Source: Vandiemenella viatica (taxonomy: Eukaryota; Arthropoda; Insecta; Orthoptera; Morabidae). Taken from it: a DNA stretch of 64,000 nucleotides. Below, piece after piece: positions 53,508-64,000 of the stretch (the stretch's first letter is position 1; each line of letters opens with the position of its first letter). Position numbers and translations under genes: made by a program. The stretch is from positions 41,420,947 to 41,484,946 of the forward strand of contig CM061918.1 in NCBI GenBank assembly GCA_031002005.1. Reading direction: 5' to 3'. The notes below the pieces were generated by a model. It was given only the letters and a program-made list of their open reading frames with translations. It searched no databases and was not told where the DNA came from.

Positions 53508-54040
53508 TATAACGAATCAACAGTGCGGGTTATATTTTGTTTGCATTCGTTATCAATCGAACTAATTCGTCGCCTTTGTTAAATTGGCACCTCCCATCGA
53601 GTACAGAGGCTGGATACACGAAACTTACCGAAAGAAACGACAGATGGCACGAGCAGAGTGTCACACTTCATTGTTACTTGTTTTAGTCAGATAATAAGTT
53701 TCTGGCTCATCGCACACTAAGGTATAGTGATTAAAAGGTCTAACCTTTAATGCCAAACCATACGTTGTTAATTTGTGAAAACATCGACAAAATTTTTAAT
53801 TTAGAATGTTTATAAGGAAATAGGAGATTTCTCCTAGGCCAGGTGACATAGAGCGATTATGCATATCTCTGATTTTAAGTCGGAGTCCGTGTTTCAAAAA
53901 ATGGTGAAAACTGTCTAATTGAGTTCTATAGAATTCTAGATATGTAGGTGAATAGTTTTGGTGCTCAGAACGGATTAAATTTATTTGCTCACTTTGTTTA
54001 TAATCACATAAATATTAATTTGTTCTTTTCCAGTATTTGA
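53508..54040. other. AT-rich, no gene seen
   Basis: Nothing recognisable. Confidence 0.4.
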
Positions 54041-54640
54041 ATAAATGGAAGAAACGGATACTCTGACAAGAATATTCCGAACCAACGCCTATCATGAATC
54101 GGACATCAGAAGGGTTTTAAGAATTAACAAACACATAGAAGACGTCAACATCCCATAGTACAAATTCGCCACGGAAATTTGCCTGTCTCCCATACATACA
54201 AGATTTCAAAGACCGGGTTGAAAAATTATTAAAGCGGGTAGAGGTTTGCTCACTGAAAGGTGAAAGACTGTTTACACCTACATTAGCTTGCTGGTGTTTA
54301 TGAAATCCTCTGCAGTTGTGGCGGTGTTTACATCGGTGAGACGGGTCGCACTGTAACGGATAGACAAAGAACATATGCTCCACTATAAACAAAACCATAG
54401 CTACAGATCCGCTGTAGTTCGCCATGTCATCAACGAAATAAAATTTCAAGACACGAGGCTGCTGTGGAGAACTCACGAATGAAGGATACGGCAGAAATTT
54501 TGAAGAAAACGATCAACTTCAACGATGACAGCGGTCTACTACTCTATTACGCTTTGTGCTGGTTGATATGTAAACAGACATAGTATCTCTGACGAAGGCT
54601 GCATCATGTAAGCCGATAGCCGGAAATGCAAAAAAAATAA
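54041..54640 (+). pseudogene. Penelope-like element, 3' end with GIY-YIG endonuclease
   Basis: Plus strand, in pieces. 'TRIFRTNAYHESDIRRVL' is the RT's C-terminal region. 54293-54352 reads 'GVYEILCSCGGVYIGETGR', the GIY-YIG nuclease signature of Penelope-like elements with its Cys pair and the downstream Arg. 'CHQRNKISRHEAAVEN' and 'ILKKTINFNDDSGLLL' resemble the family's tail. Frameshifts and a stop make it dead. Confidence 0.78.
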
Positions 54641-54664
54641 CGCGGCATTCCCAGAAAATCAAGT

Positions 54665-54835
54665 TACTACCCAATGTTAATCCATTTCTGTGCGGATGAT
54701 ATTCTGTACTTTATCCAAAGGCACTCTTGTGAATAGCGACGTTACATCAAAATTGACTACGATGTCAGTCTCATAAATCTTAATGGGCTCCAAAAGCTAG
54801 ACAATATGCACTGAATCCTTGATTTACAATATGAG
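54665..54835 (-). pseudogene. Penelope-like element reverse transcriptase fragment
   Basis: Minus-strand reading 'LLEPIKIYETDIVVNFDVTS' and 'LFTRVPLDKVQNIIRTEMD'. FDVtSLFTrVP is the hallmark of Penelope-type RTs. It lies just downstream of the plus-strand nuclease piece but in the opposite direction. Confidence 0.78.
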
Positions 54836-54847
54836 TGATTTATTTTT

Positions 54848-55075
54848 TGCTTTGGCTTTACGCCTCGTCGAAGTCATTAGAGGCTGGAATGGACTGGAAG
54901 CAAGGAACGGAAAGAATTCGGCGATGGACGTTTGAAGGAACCATCACGGCATTGGCATGGAGTGATTTGGGGAAACGATAGAAAACCGAAATCTGGGTGG
55001 CCTGATGGAAATCCGAACCCGCGTCCTTCAGTATGCGAGGTCAGAGCGTTAGCGTTCACCCAACACGCTCGGCTT
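54848..55075 (-). repeat. Main tRNA-headed SINE, copy 8
   Basis: 'ggctttacgcctcgtcg', 'ggaacggaaagaattcggcg', 'gaaccatcacggcattggc', 'gtgatttggggaaac', 'aaatccgaacccgcgtcc' (reverse B box, altered) and 'gcgttcacccaacacgctcgg'. Confidence 0.88.
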
Positions 55076-55879
55076 AGTTTCCGAGAAAGACATTTTGCTA
55101 GGCGTCATGACAGACGGTTGGTGGTCTGGCTACTCAAGTTAAATGAGCCTGCAACAGAAGAATTTTACAAGTCTGCACAATTTTAGGTATTATAGAATTT
55201 TCTCACATTTTTACAGATTTTCATGGTTAATTTGAAAAAAGTTTCACAAATTTTTGATTTGTTTAACGTGTGCGTTAACTGAAGCTTGGAGTTTCAGCAT
55301 CCTCTGTCACAGTTTTGTCATATAACTCATGCAACCAAACCATGAACCATCATGCAGTTTGTTTCAGCACAAATAACATACTTTGATATACTCTTCAGTT
55401 CCTGTACATACACGTTTTAACTCGTTGGTACGCGTACAGACATTATCATATTGGTGAGGGTTCAGTCATGCTCTTCCGAAAGACTCAAAGAGGTTTCACT
55501 CCCGTTTCACCCCCCCTACTGAAGCCCAAGTAACGACCGACAGTCAGGTAAGGCAGTGTTTAATGCACCAAAATTTACGTCTTGGATTTTCACTATTAAT
55601 ACACTTTTTGTTGTTTGGTTGATATGTGCAGGTCTAAGCCTGGCACGATAGAAGCATATCTTTGAAGACTGGTGTGATGTACCTCAAAACTGGGCGAATC
55701 AATAACAGTATTGATAAATATATTCCTTGAGTGATTATTTGCAGAGATGTTGCTAGCTGTTACAAGACTCTAAAACACCAAGAGCAATATTTTGGTGGAA
55801 AAATATGTCATCTGCCCATTAGTTAATGCTGCACTCTAGGATTTTAGTTAAACTCCTAATAAGGGACGCATTATCTACA
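55076..55879. other. AT-rich, no gene seen
   Basis: No coding or element ends recognised. Confidence 0.4.
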
Positions 55880-57090
55880 TTCACCACATCTACCATACCC
55901 CTACGTCTACGTGTATACTCTGCAGTTCACAAATATTGTGGGTGGCAGAGGCTGCTTCGCACCAAAACTGACTCCATGCGTTCCAATCCCGAATAGCACG
56001 AAGGAAGAAAGGATTCATACAGGCATCAGCATGGCAACTAGTCTTATCTCTCCTGCCATTGCAGCCCAAATAGCTTGGTGGAAGCAGTATTTCCTCGCAC
56101 TCGTCAACGAAAGGTGTTGCTCGCATGTTTACCATTAAAATAAAACGAAACGCGCGTCGTCGTCGTCCCAGCTCAATCAATGTACCAATTCTATGACGCT
56201 TGAGGCATTTGGCAATCAGCCAAGAATCTAGCGATTCCTCTCTATACTTTCTCTATCGTGTCAATCAATCCCTTGCGATACGGATCCCAAACTACAGTAA
56301 TTCAAATGTAATCGAACGAGAGTTTTGTTCGCTATCTCTTTCGTATGTGCGCTACATTTCTTAAAAACTCGAACTATGAACCACAGAATAAAATTAGCCC
56401 TACCTTCAACATAAGTTATGTGCAGGTCCCATTTCACATTCCTTTGTACTCTTAAGTCGAAATACTTTACGGAATCGACGAAGTCAATAACTGAACTGTT
56501 TGTACTTTTGAACAAACGGATTATTTTTGTTAGTTATGCACATTGCCTCGCTTTATTTATTTATTTATTCAATTTCGTGTGAGCTGTCATAGATTGTACA
56601 ATGTCGAAATAAAGTCCAGATCGCGATGAATTTTTAAGCAATCGGCTGAACTCCTTACTCCTTCATATTACGACAACCTCATCAGCGATCAATTTCAAAC
56701 TGCTTTTAACGTCATTGACAAAAAAAGAGAGGTCCTATTACACTTCCTTGAGTCACATCTGACGTAACAGATTCTAGATTAGAAGAAGATAGATCGTCAA
56801 CAACAACATACCGCGACAAGTTAGAAAATCCCGAATGCATGTACAAATCTGATATGATATACCGTACGCTAGAATATTCGATAAAAGGCGGTTATGTGGT
56901 TCTGAACTGAAAGCTTTCTGAAAATACAAAAATATTGCATCAACTTGCGATCCTGCGTCGATAGCTTTTATTACGTCGCGCGAAAACAGGGCAATTGGTA
57001 TGAGAATAGACTCCCTGGTAGAAAATTTTGTCAGCAGTCACAGGATTCCAGTTGATCTACAAAAGGCGTGACGCATTATCTAGATTCGCC
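55880..57090 (-). mobile_element. CR1/Jockey-like LINE, degraded copy
   Basis: Same family as 8195-9056: the 3' end in minus sense is '..gcagagtatacacgtagacg', with 'ttccaatcccgaatagcacga' on the plus strand. It runs further 5' than the 8 kb copy, into the RT palm, to about 57080 ('gcattatctagattcgccac'). Confidence 0.78.
55950..57080 (-). pseudogene. LINE reverse transcriptase, badly decayed
   Basis: Recognisable pieces on the minus strand, in order: 'VTSDVTQGSVIGPL' (RT motif), 'SADCLKIHRDLDFIS', 'NSSVIDFVDSVKYFDLRVQRN' (in two parts), 'KWDLHITYVEGRANF', 'HTKEIANKTLVRLHLNYC' and 'FFLRAIRDWNAW'. Matches the 8258-9056 product through to the end, with many more stops and indels; the FADD box is not intact. 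Confidence 0.8.
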
Positions 57091-57117
57091 ACATTGTGAA
57101 AGTATTTTTATTTATTT

Positions 57118-57330
57118 ATTTATTTTTCCTTATGGAGGTCGTGGTCATTAGAGGCGGGAAAGGACTGGGGGCAAGGAACGGGAAGCAATTCAGACATGGC
57201 CTTTTTAAAGGAAGCATCCCGGGAACCGCCAGCAGTAATCTGGGGAAGCCTTGGAAAGCCCAAATCTGGATTCGAACCCACGTCATCCCGAACTTCAGAA
57301 CATTAATCGTTCATCCACCACGCTCGATCA
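57118..57330 (-). repeat. Main tRNA-headed SINE, copy 9
   Basis: T-rich tail 57106-57127, then 'cattagaggcgggaaaggac', 'gggggcaaggaacgggaagc', 'ggaagcatcccgggaacc' and 'ggattcgaacccacgtc' (reverse B box intact), then the head 'catccaccacgctcg'. It is inserted at the 5' edge of the LINE above. Confidence 0.88.
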
Positions 57331-57414
57331 TTAAAGTATTTATATAATAGCTCGTCTGTTATCAACAGCTATTGTTATCATAGACGGTTGCGGAAACTTT
57401 CAAATGCAATAGAG

Positions 57415-59795
57415 CAGGGGTGGCCAATCAGTCGATCGCGATCGACCGGTCGATCGCGGCTATTTGTCCAGTCGATCGTGGCAAGGTAGCTCTCTTTTGT
57501 TCTCGGCACGCAATGGACAATAGGCGCGAAGAGTGAGGGACGCTGTCAATTCGTCAGTTGACGACAGGGGCTAGCGAAGTTACGACGTCAACGTAATTGT
57601 AAATCACGATTAGACTCTGCATCGCCCCTCATACGCTATGGATAAGTGGTTGAAGAGAAACGCTGAAGGAACATCAAATGAAGAAAGAAATGCTTCTAAA
57701 GGTTCATCAAATAAAGTAAGATAATATTTTTGATATTGTTACTATGGCAAACGAACCCCTCAATAATGTTCACTTCCTTACTTTGTGCCATCATTACGAA
57801 AATAAATTTAATTTACATTTATTGGTAAAATATTTCTACTTTTATTATAATACGAATTATGTTGTTAATATTTTAATTTCATTTTTGTAGATCCTTGAAA
57901 AATGTGCTCCAAACAAATCTAAAACTTATCACTTTCACCAAGAATGAGAACTGGACTACTACTTTATTATGGCGAAAGAAAACTGTTGCTGCTTAATATG
58001 CAAAATATCCGTGGCAATACCGAAAAAAACGAAATTTAGAGCGACATTTTAACACAATACATAGTAAATATCAGACAGACTTTCCACCCAACAGCGAAAT
58101 AAGAAAGTGTAAATTGCAAACATTGAAATAGTAATTAACAGTCTAAGAAAAACATGTTTTGTGAGCCTACTGAGCCGAGTAAGGCTGCAACAGAAGCTTC
58201 TTTCCAAGTAAGCTACAGAATGGCACAAACGTGCAAACTTTTTTCCGATAGAGAATACATCAAGAAAATTTTCGAAGCAGTGTCAGATTCGCTGTTCATG
58301 AATTTCAAAAATGAAAATGAAATTAAAGAAGATATTCATGGTTTACAGCTGTCTTTAAACACTGTGATGCGCCGTATAGAAACGATGAGCGAAAACATAA
58401 AGGAACAGCTACAAAGAGATATCGTCCGCTGCGTTGCTTTTTCGCTACGACTTGACGATAAAACAGATATCACTAATACTGCACAATTACTTATTTTTGT
58501 TCGTATGGTCTCTGAAGATTTCTCGACGAAAGAAGAACTGCTAAGTATTATTTCCTTAAATGGAATAACTCGTGCCTTTGATATATTCACGGAATTCAAA
58601 GCATATATTTACCAAGATTAAGCTACCTTTGTATAAACTCGCATCAATGACAACTGATGGGGCTCCTGCAATGACAGGTATTCATAATGGTTTTATTTCT
58701 CTTTGTCACAAAGACGAAGACTTTGCAGACTTCATTAACTACCACTGCATAATTCATCAACAAGTACTGGCTAGTTAGAGACTAAACATAAAACATGTAA
58801 TGGACATTTCTTTCAGGATTGTAAATTCAATTCCATAAAAGGAAAATCTCTCCTAAGGCGTCTCTTTAAACGATGAGAAGGAACCAGATTTGCACTGCAC
58901 ACTGACGTATGATCATTGAGTCGAAGCAAGTTTTTGCAAAGATTTCGAGATCTATTGGACGAAATAATAAAATTTCTTGAAGAGAGGGGTTATGATTATC
59001 GGCAACTGCGTCATTTAGACTTGCAATGTGATTTAGCATTTTTAGCAGATTTTACCGGAAAACCGAGCACATTAAATCTGGAACTACAAGACAAGAATTA
59101 AACATTAACAGAAATGATGAGTTCTAAGCAGCATTCCAAAGTCACAGTCTCTATAATAATTGACATAAAAAAGATTTTTTTTAACAATTTGTAAACATTA
59201 AGGATCATATGGAAAAAAAATCTTACCTACAATTTCATTCCTGACAAAGTACACGGCAGAAATTAAGGCAGTTGTATGAGACTTCGAAATTTGCTTTAGT
59301 GTTCCAAAAATTGCAGATACATTTCAAATGAACAACATGATATTTCAAAACGACATATTTCTAAAAGCAAGGTCATCTTCAGGTCTAGATTTCTGCGCAT
59401 TGGTTTCCAACGAGAAATATCCAAATGTGAAGAAATGTGTTGAACAACTGCATTCGTGTTTTGGTTAAACATATTTCCTACTTAAAACAAACAAAAAATA
59501 AGTACCTTTCTCGCTTGACAGACGCTCATGCATTGGATTCTTTAAGGTTTGCAATTTCCAACTACAAACCCGATTTTGCTAATCTAGCGGAAGATCCTCA
59601 GACGCAGTGCTCACACTAATATAAATAAGTAGTTACTAAGAATAATTTTCAGTTTTATGTTTTACCTCTTAATAAAATTAAAAATACTACATAGTTGTGT
59701 ACTGAACTATACTGTTTCATTTAAAATTTGGTAGATCGCACAGGGTTTCGTCAGTAAAACGTAGATCTTGTGTTTAATCAAGTTGGCCACCCCTC
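57415..59795 (+). mobile_element. hAT transposon, full-length but degenerate (2.38 kb)
   Basis: Opens CAGGGGTGGCCAATCAGTCG with a 'gatcgcgatcgaccggtcga' subterminal palindrome, and closes ..AAGTTGGCCACCCCTc. Flanking 8-mers CAATAGAG (57407-57414) and CAATAGAC (59796-59803) match at seven of eight. It is the only hAT here with transposase remains. Its outermost bases match the two short hATs at 14573 and 24853, but the subterminal parts differ. Confidence 0.9.
57638..59619 (+). pseudogene. hAT transposase of the GTF2IRD2/ZBED-like type
   Basis: Starts near 57638 with MDKWLKRNAEGTS. A zinc-finger-like region at about 57940-58110 ('YFFIMAKENCCCLICK', 'KFRATF') is frameshifted. The core follows: 58154-58621 ('ASFQVSYRMAQTCKLFSD', 'IKKIFEAVSDSLF', 'NTVMRRIETMSENIKEQL', 'FSLRLDDKTDITNTAQL'), then 58600-58776 ('LPLYKLASMTTDGAPAMTG', 'NYHCIIHQQ'), 58916-59099 ('DLLDEIIKFLEERG', 'DLQCDLAFLADFTG') and 59437-59619. 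'SLRLDDKTDITNTAQL' is the D..tD...aqL box and 'TTDGAPAMTG' the second acidic box of this hAT group. At least five stops or shifts. The dimerisation tail is poorly kept. Confidence 0.85.
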
Positions 59796-59871
59796 CAATA
59801 GACCATATGTCCTGACAGCAATTTCCCTAAACATCTTTCCTGGTCACGATTTTTGTTTTAATTTTAAAACG

Positions 59872-60092
59872 GAGCTTGGTGGGTCAGCGGTAACACTCTG
59901 GCCTCGCAATCGGGAGGACGCGGTTCGAATCCTCGTCCGGGCATCCAGATTTGGGTTTTCCATGGTTTCCGCAAATCACTCCAGGCGAATGCCGGGATGC
60001 TTAATTCAAAATGCCATGGCCGAGTTCCTTCCCGTTCCTTGTCCCCAGTCCCATCCCAACTCTAATGATCTTGACGCCGACGAGGAGTAAAG
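59872..60092 (+). repeat. Main tRNA-headed SINE, copy 10 (full length)
   Basis: Head 'gagcttggtgggtcagcgg' (A box), 'ctggcctcgcaatcgggagg', B box GGTTCGAATCC, body 'atccagatttgggttttcc', 'caggcgaatgccgggatgc', 'ttccttcccgttccttgtcc' and tail 'gacgaggagtaaag'. This is the best single copy for reading the family from end to end. Confidence 0.92.
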
Positions 60093-60119
60093 CCACAAGT
60101 AATTAATTTTTTTATTTTT

Positions 60120-60350
60120 TGAGACCAATATCACCGCCTCACTATTTTCACTCTTTGAGAAATTTAATTTTAAAATCTTTCAGTATTTCTGATAAATTGT
60201 CAAGCATTTACCTTGGTAGTTTATTCCGGTTCCTAACTTCCTTGCCAAAAAAAAAAAAATCCCGCACCCTTAATTCTGAAATCAATTGCCAGGTAGTGGT
60301 CACGGTCATCTCTTTCCTTCCATGTATGGTTCCTAATGCTTCTAAATCCC
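60120..60350 (-). pseudogene. LINE C-terminal fragment (CR1/Jockey-like)
   Basis: Minus-strand reading 'RDDRDHYLAIDFRIK', an A-run (60247-60259) and then 'GKEVRNRNKLPR' and 'SEILKDFKIKF'. The same order appears in the 40.8 kb LINE ('KDDHDHKLAFDFRH' .. 'LPREI .. FK'), so this is a second copy of that family, without the insertion. Confidence 0.68.
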
Positions 60351-60833
60351 AGAGATGTATTTACATAAAAAGCGCTCGCGATTTAATGAGACCTGTTTGG
60401 AATAATGCCTACGCTCTATGGCGAGAACGTTTCGGAACACCCTCGTGTGTTGTAGCGATCCGTGCTGTGGAGAGTTCGTGTTGCAGACGGTCGAGCAATT
60501 TAATTTAACCGGGAATTAATTCCGTCGGCGGCCCCTTCAAAGAACCGATGCCCGCTGTGCCGTTGCTTATTGTATTTCGGACGGACGGCATTCCGACTCT
60601 ACGCAGGCTTTGTAACACTGTAGCATCTGAAGGCCTCCCACACGGACGGTGTAAAGGCAGGGGATCCCAAAGGCGGCGGTACCAGACCCCGGTCGGCGTT
60701 GAAGATCAATCGCCGGTCCCTGCTTACCAATATTATATCCTGCTATAAGGGCCGCATGAAATAAGTTCTTAATTGTATTCTCATGATCATATACAGTCAA
60801 AATAGGATTTAGCATAGTCAGCAGAGTATTAAC
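60351..60833. other. GC-richer, no gene recognised
   Basis: 60400-60730 is richer in CpG, with frames on both strands but no domain I recognise. Confidence 0.35.
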
Positions 60834-60836
60834 TAA

Positions 60837-61264
60837 TGGGATGTACATTAATTACGTGAGACGAAATAGGGGGGGAGGGGCAGGTGAAATCTCACAAAAT
60901 CTCACCAAGGGATTTTTTTTTTTGGGGGGGGGGGTTTGACGGAAATATCTCGTCATGTTTTTAATTTCTTGAAGAACAGTAGGGGTAAAAAAAAAGTCTA
61001 TAAATGACGTCGACACGAACTTTAGGAGGTAGGGGGGTTAGGGGGGGGAGTATAACCGCCTTGGGCAGCAGGAGAGCTAAAAAAGGGTCTGAAAAAACTA
61101 CTAGGTCGGTGATCAGGGGCAAGTGGTGCCCTCAAGATCTCACGTCATCATAGGGAAGAGGAGGAGGTGGGGGGTTCCGACCAGATCTCACAAAATCTCA
61201 CCACGGGAGGAAGGGGGGTTCCAAAATTCCGGAAAAACGCCTCACGTAATTAATGGACGCACCC
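60837..61264 (+). mobile_element. G-run MITE copy 7
   Basis: Opens TGGGATGTACATTAATTACG and closes ..GTAATTAATGGACGCACCC, flanked by TAA (60834-60836, 61265-61267). It shares 'ttcttgaagaacagtagggg' and 'gacgtcgacacgaac' style internal sequence with the forward copy at 5544, so the two may be one subfamily. Confidence 0.88.
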
Positions 61265-61398
61265 TAAGAAAGCAAACAGATAATCGGTAGTGGAACGGGC
61301 GAGTTACGATTGATGATGACAACTAAGATACGAAATATCAAAAAATTATTGTTATTACTCCAAGCTAAGAACTCTAATTAATATTTTTTAATAATATT

Positions 61399-62233
61399 TG
61401 GGTGCACGGCAGTGCACCCGCCGAGTCGATGGCGGCACTTGCCTACCCTTTTCTCGAAGGTGTTCATGCTACATGTCTCAAATTTCCGTTACGCATAGAT
61501 ATCAGCAATCTTAGCAAACATACTAAATTTTATTTCGTTACTGTTTTAAGTTCTGATATTATTCGGATGAAAACTTCAGCGATTTTGTCACTCACTGACT
61601 GATGATCAACAAAACTCTAGGGTACTTCCTGTAGCCGTAGAAAGCTGAAATTTGGCACACAGATAACATTTTACCCACTGAAACTCTTAAATTTCTATAT
61701 ATCTACCCCTACCTACCCCTAACGTGAAATCGCTTTTCACCCTAATAACTTTATATAGCTCAGATTTTCATTGTAGAGTGAGCTTATTAAGTTTAACTAA
61801 TGTGTTAAATTTTCCTTCTTTCCTTTTTTTACTTTGGAAGTTATTAAAAAACAAAACTTTATTTCGACCAAGACACTCCGACATCAAAATTCCACTGTAC
61901 TTCCAGCAATCCTAGAAACAAGTAATTTGGTACACATATATAGTTTCATCCCTATAGCATAAGAAAAATCTAATATTGGAGTTTTTCCATGTATTTATTT
62001 AGTTAAACTCCCAAACATGAAAAATTTTGGCACATATTTGCGGCTTAATTTCTTTGCTCCTGATGAAGCTACATGCCTGAGAATTTTTTAATGCACAGAG
62101 ATCAGCAAGTTTAGCTAATACCTTAAATTTTAATTTGCTCCTATGCTTGGTTTGGAAGTTACTCGTAATTTATTTATGGTGGTAGTTAAAACAGCGGCAA
62201 TATACATTGCTCGGCTACGGCGCACACCCATTG
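61399..62233. repeat. Possible element with GC-rich inverted ends
   Basis: Left 'gggtgcacggcagtgcaccc' plus 'gccgagtcgatggcggc', right 'gcggcaatatac', 'gctcggctacggcgcacaccc': loosely inverted. Within, 'tttggcacacagataacat' and 'tttggcacatatttgcggc', 'agcaa(t/g)(c/t)ttagc(a/t)aa' and 'taaattttaattt' recur, as in a short diverged array. No coding. Confidence 0.35.
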
Positions 62234-63229
62234 TTTTCAGAGAGTGTGGCATTATTGGTGAAGTATATCGATGTCTTCAATTCTAAAATGTTCTTATTCA
62301 CCAATTTTCAAATGGAATCATTACATTTAAGCATCAACTCAGAATAAGCGATAAACTTGCAAAAAGAAATGAGATCCGACAAAAACAATTCACGTCGTAA
62401 TTTTTACTAAAATTAAAGGCATAATATATACCTGTCAAATTCGAAAAAGAGCGAGGGAAATCTTGGCTTTAATGTATTTGTATGTTTGACTAAACAACAC
62501 ATTTAAGGTAACTAAAACATGGCGCGCATAATGACCAAGTCACCACATTTTTTAAAAAAATTCTAAATAAATGATCAATGACACCGAGAGAAACCATTCT
62601 GTTTCACAGAGTGAAGTGAATACACGCTTTAAAGTGTAGACTTGGCTCAGAACAAGATCTCATAACATTTTGTCACTATACGAGCACGAGACTTGGCTTA
62701 TATTTACAAGAATTGTTTTTCTGGGATGTATTTGTTAAGCAAACTATGAACAATACACCAATAATCTTAATATCTTTTAATGAAGTAATTTTAGATATTG
62801 TAGCGTATCACCAGGGGGGGGGGAGAGAATTATTAATTAATTCTTAATATTTTACGCTATACAGGGTACTATAATTGAATATCAAAATGTAAGTTATTCA
62901 AATGAGAAGTGGATGACTTTGGGATTTGAAAACTGTCACAAAAAGACATTTTAATAAAGATTTTTACAATGGCATCTACAAATCTGAGCGTATTTACCAT
63001 TACGTTAATAAACAAGAGGTTGTGCAATTTTCTAAGCAACGCTCAGACGTACAATGAGCCCTTTAAATGCAAGCAAACAAGTATAGTTGTACTTTAAAAA
63101 TCTCACAATTATTCTAATACATAGTGTGTTACCAGTTATGATGATAGCAAACAGTAATGAATTTTAATGGGTAGGGACGCCACGAATGATTAACCTGTCA
63201 TTCGACAGTTACACAGTCTAGCTCAGTGG
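62234..63229. other. AT-rich, no gene seen; G-run at 62814
   Basis: 'tatacagggtactataattg' at 62860 may be an element end without a partner. Nothing else was recognised. Confidence 0.4.
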
Positions 63230-63850
63230 TTTAATCAGATCAGAGCAAGGATCTTTATCTCAGATGCGCTTAAGGGTACAGTTTCAAAGGGAGTTGCAGA
63301 CTGAATGGCTTCGTAGAAACACATTACCGTTCCACGGCAGGTAGCGCTGGGCGGAGATGACCACCTGGTCGATCGTCGTAACTGGCCACGCCAGCAGTAC
63401 GCGACAAGTCGCAAGTTAGAAGTGCGCCTCAGATGGTCTCCAGGACACAAGTCAGCCCAGCATACATGGACCCCAAGTCGCCAGCGACTCGTCTGGAATG
63501 ATCTTGGCTGGCCTCCCGACTGGAAGGAAGTGTACTCCTCCTTTTCTGCCGCCACGGAGGTAAACTCTAACTCCCCCTCTTATGGCTCGAAGACGACATA
63601 GAACATAAAATTCCCAGAATCTTAGTACTATGTTCCCTGTGATTGGCTGACCATCTGACGTCATGTGATTCTGTGGCTTCTCTTGGCCACGTTAAGTTTC
63701 GGCAATCCTCGAGAGCCGATGTCTCCTTCGGGAGGAAGGAATTCTGTTTACGGCCTGCCCGACAGAAACCCCTAATCCTCTTACCACTCTGTCAAAAAGG
63801 CGCCAGCCAGACTGCCCTTCACTGAAGCGTAAAATCCGTGCCTTTCACCC
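63230..63850. other. GC-richer unassigned island
   Basis: Frames occur on both strands (for example 63235-63555 minus), without a domain, start context or splice support. 'gtgattggctgaccatctga' near 63640 is a CCAAT-box-like string in reverse (ATTGG). It could be host regulatory or exon sequence; I cannot tell. 63851-64000 is AT-rich. Confidence 0.3.
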
Positions 63851-64000
63851 TTTCATGCGCATCTTTCAAACATACTGTGGACATCCCAAGAAATGGGAAA
63901 ATATTCTAATCCTTTACTTTATATATAATAAAAAATAACAGGGAGCTTAGCGAATCGTTACAATATCTGTCTCGGTTTTTCTACAAAGGTTGTTTATATG

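Noticed and set aside
58154..58621. A host GTF2I-repeat or ZBED gene
   Set aside because: The sequence lies between hAT inverted ends with an 8-bp duplication and is broken by stops, so it is a transposon relic and not a domesticated gene.

Overview
This 64 kb window reads as repeat-rich intergenic DNA from a large insect genome. The base composition is AT-rich. Almost every long open frame is a transposase or reverse-transcriptase relic with stops and frameshifts, and I found no host gene I could support. The mix of elements suggests an insect, and I would guess a polyneopteran such as a cockroach, stick insect or orthopteran because of the SINE and LINE types. That placement is from memory of repeat types, and the species cannot be told from the window. 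An assembly gap of exactly 1000 N lies at 12675-13674 and cuts through a LINE.

Element classes present: (1) a G-run-rich MITE family flanked by 3-bp TAA/TTA duplications, with about eight copies; (2) a second MITE family ending in GGGAGCGTGCATAAAC-type inverted repeats; (3) several Tc1/mariner lineages: one almost full-length element (33161-34692) with its internally deleted sibling (387-1243), two short elements with about 115-bp inverted repeats (9644-10076, 27689-28259), and degraded ones at 22804, 23840 and 44063; (4) hAT elements with 8-bp duplications (14573, 15578, 24853) and one long degenerate hAT with transposase remains (57415-59795); (5) Helitron-type elements with 5'-TC, 3'-CTAG and a terminal hairpin, carrying satellite-like arrays (11193-11986, 32999-36042) plus reverse copies (44493-45996, about 32269-32998, 9575-10085); (6) LINE fragments of at least three types (CR1/Jockey-like, RTE-like, RNase-H-bearing); (7) a Penelope-like element in two opposed pieces; (8) at least three tRNA-headed SINE families, the main one in ten copies.

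Layout: 1-2.1 kb is a nest of MITEs and a mariner. 2.1-9.1 kb holds SINEs, LINE tails and a pair of opposed MITEs. 9.07-12 kb is a set of inverted duplications built on a Helitron. 12.6-13.7 kb is the gap. 13.8-25.3 kb holds MITEs, hATs, mariners and a Tc1-like relic. 25.7-31.4 kb has SINEs, a mariner, small tandem arrays and a LINE split by a MITE. 32.3-36 kb is a Helitron satellite array with the near-intact mariner inside it. 36.6-42.1 kb holds LINEs, one inserted in another, beside a GC-richer unexplained stretch (39-40.8 kb). 44-46 kb is an inverted mariner plus a SINE-loaded Helitron. 49.2-50 kb is a tandem array. 52-64 kb holds a possible Helitron, a Penelope piece, LINEs, SINEs, the degenerate hAT and a MITE.

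The genes do not form a pathway. What can be read is the order of transposition: many insertions sit inside older ones, and target-site duplications give their sequence.
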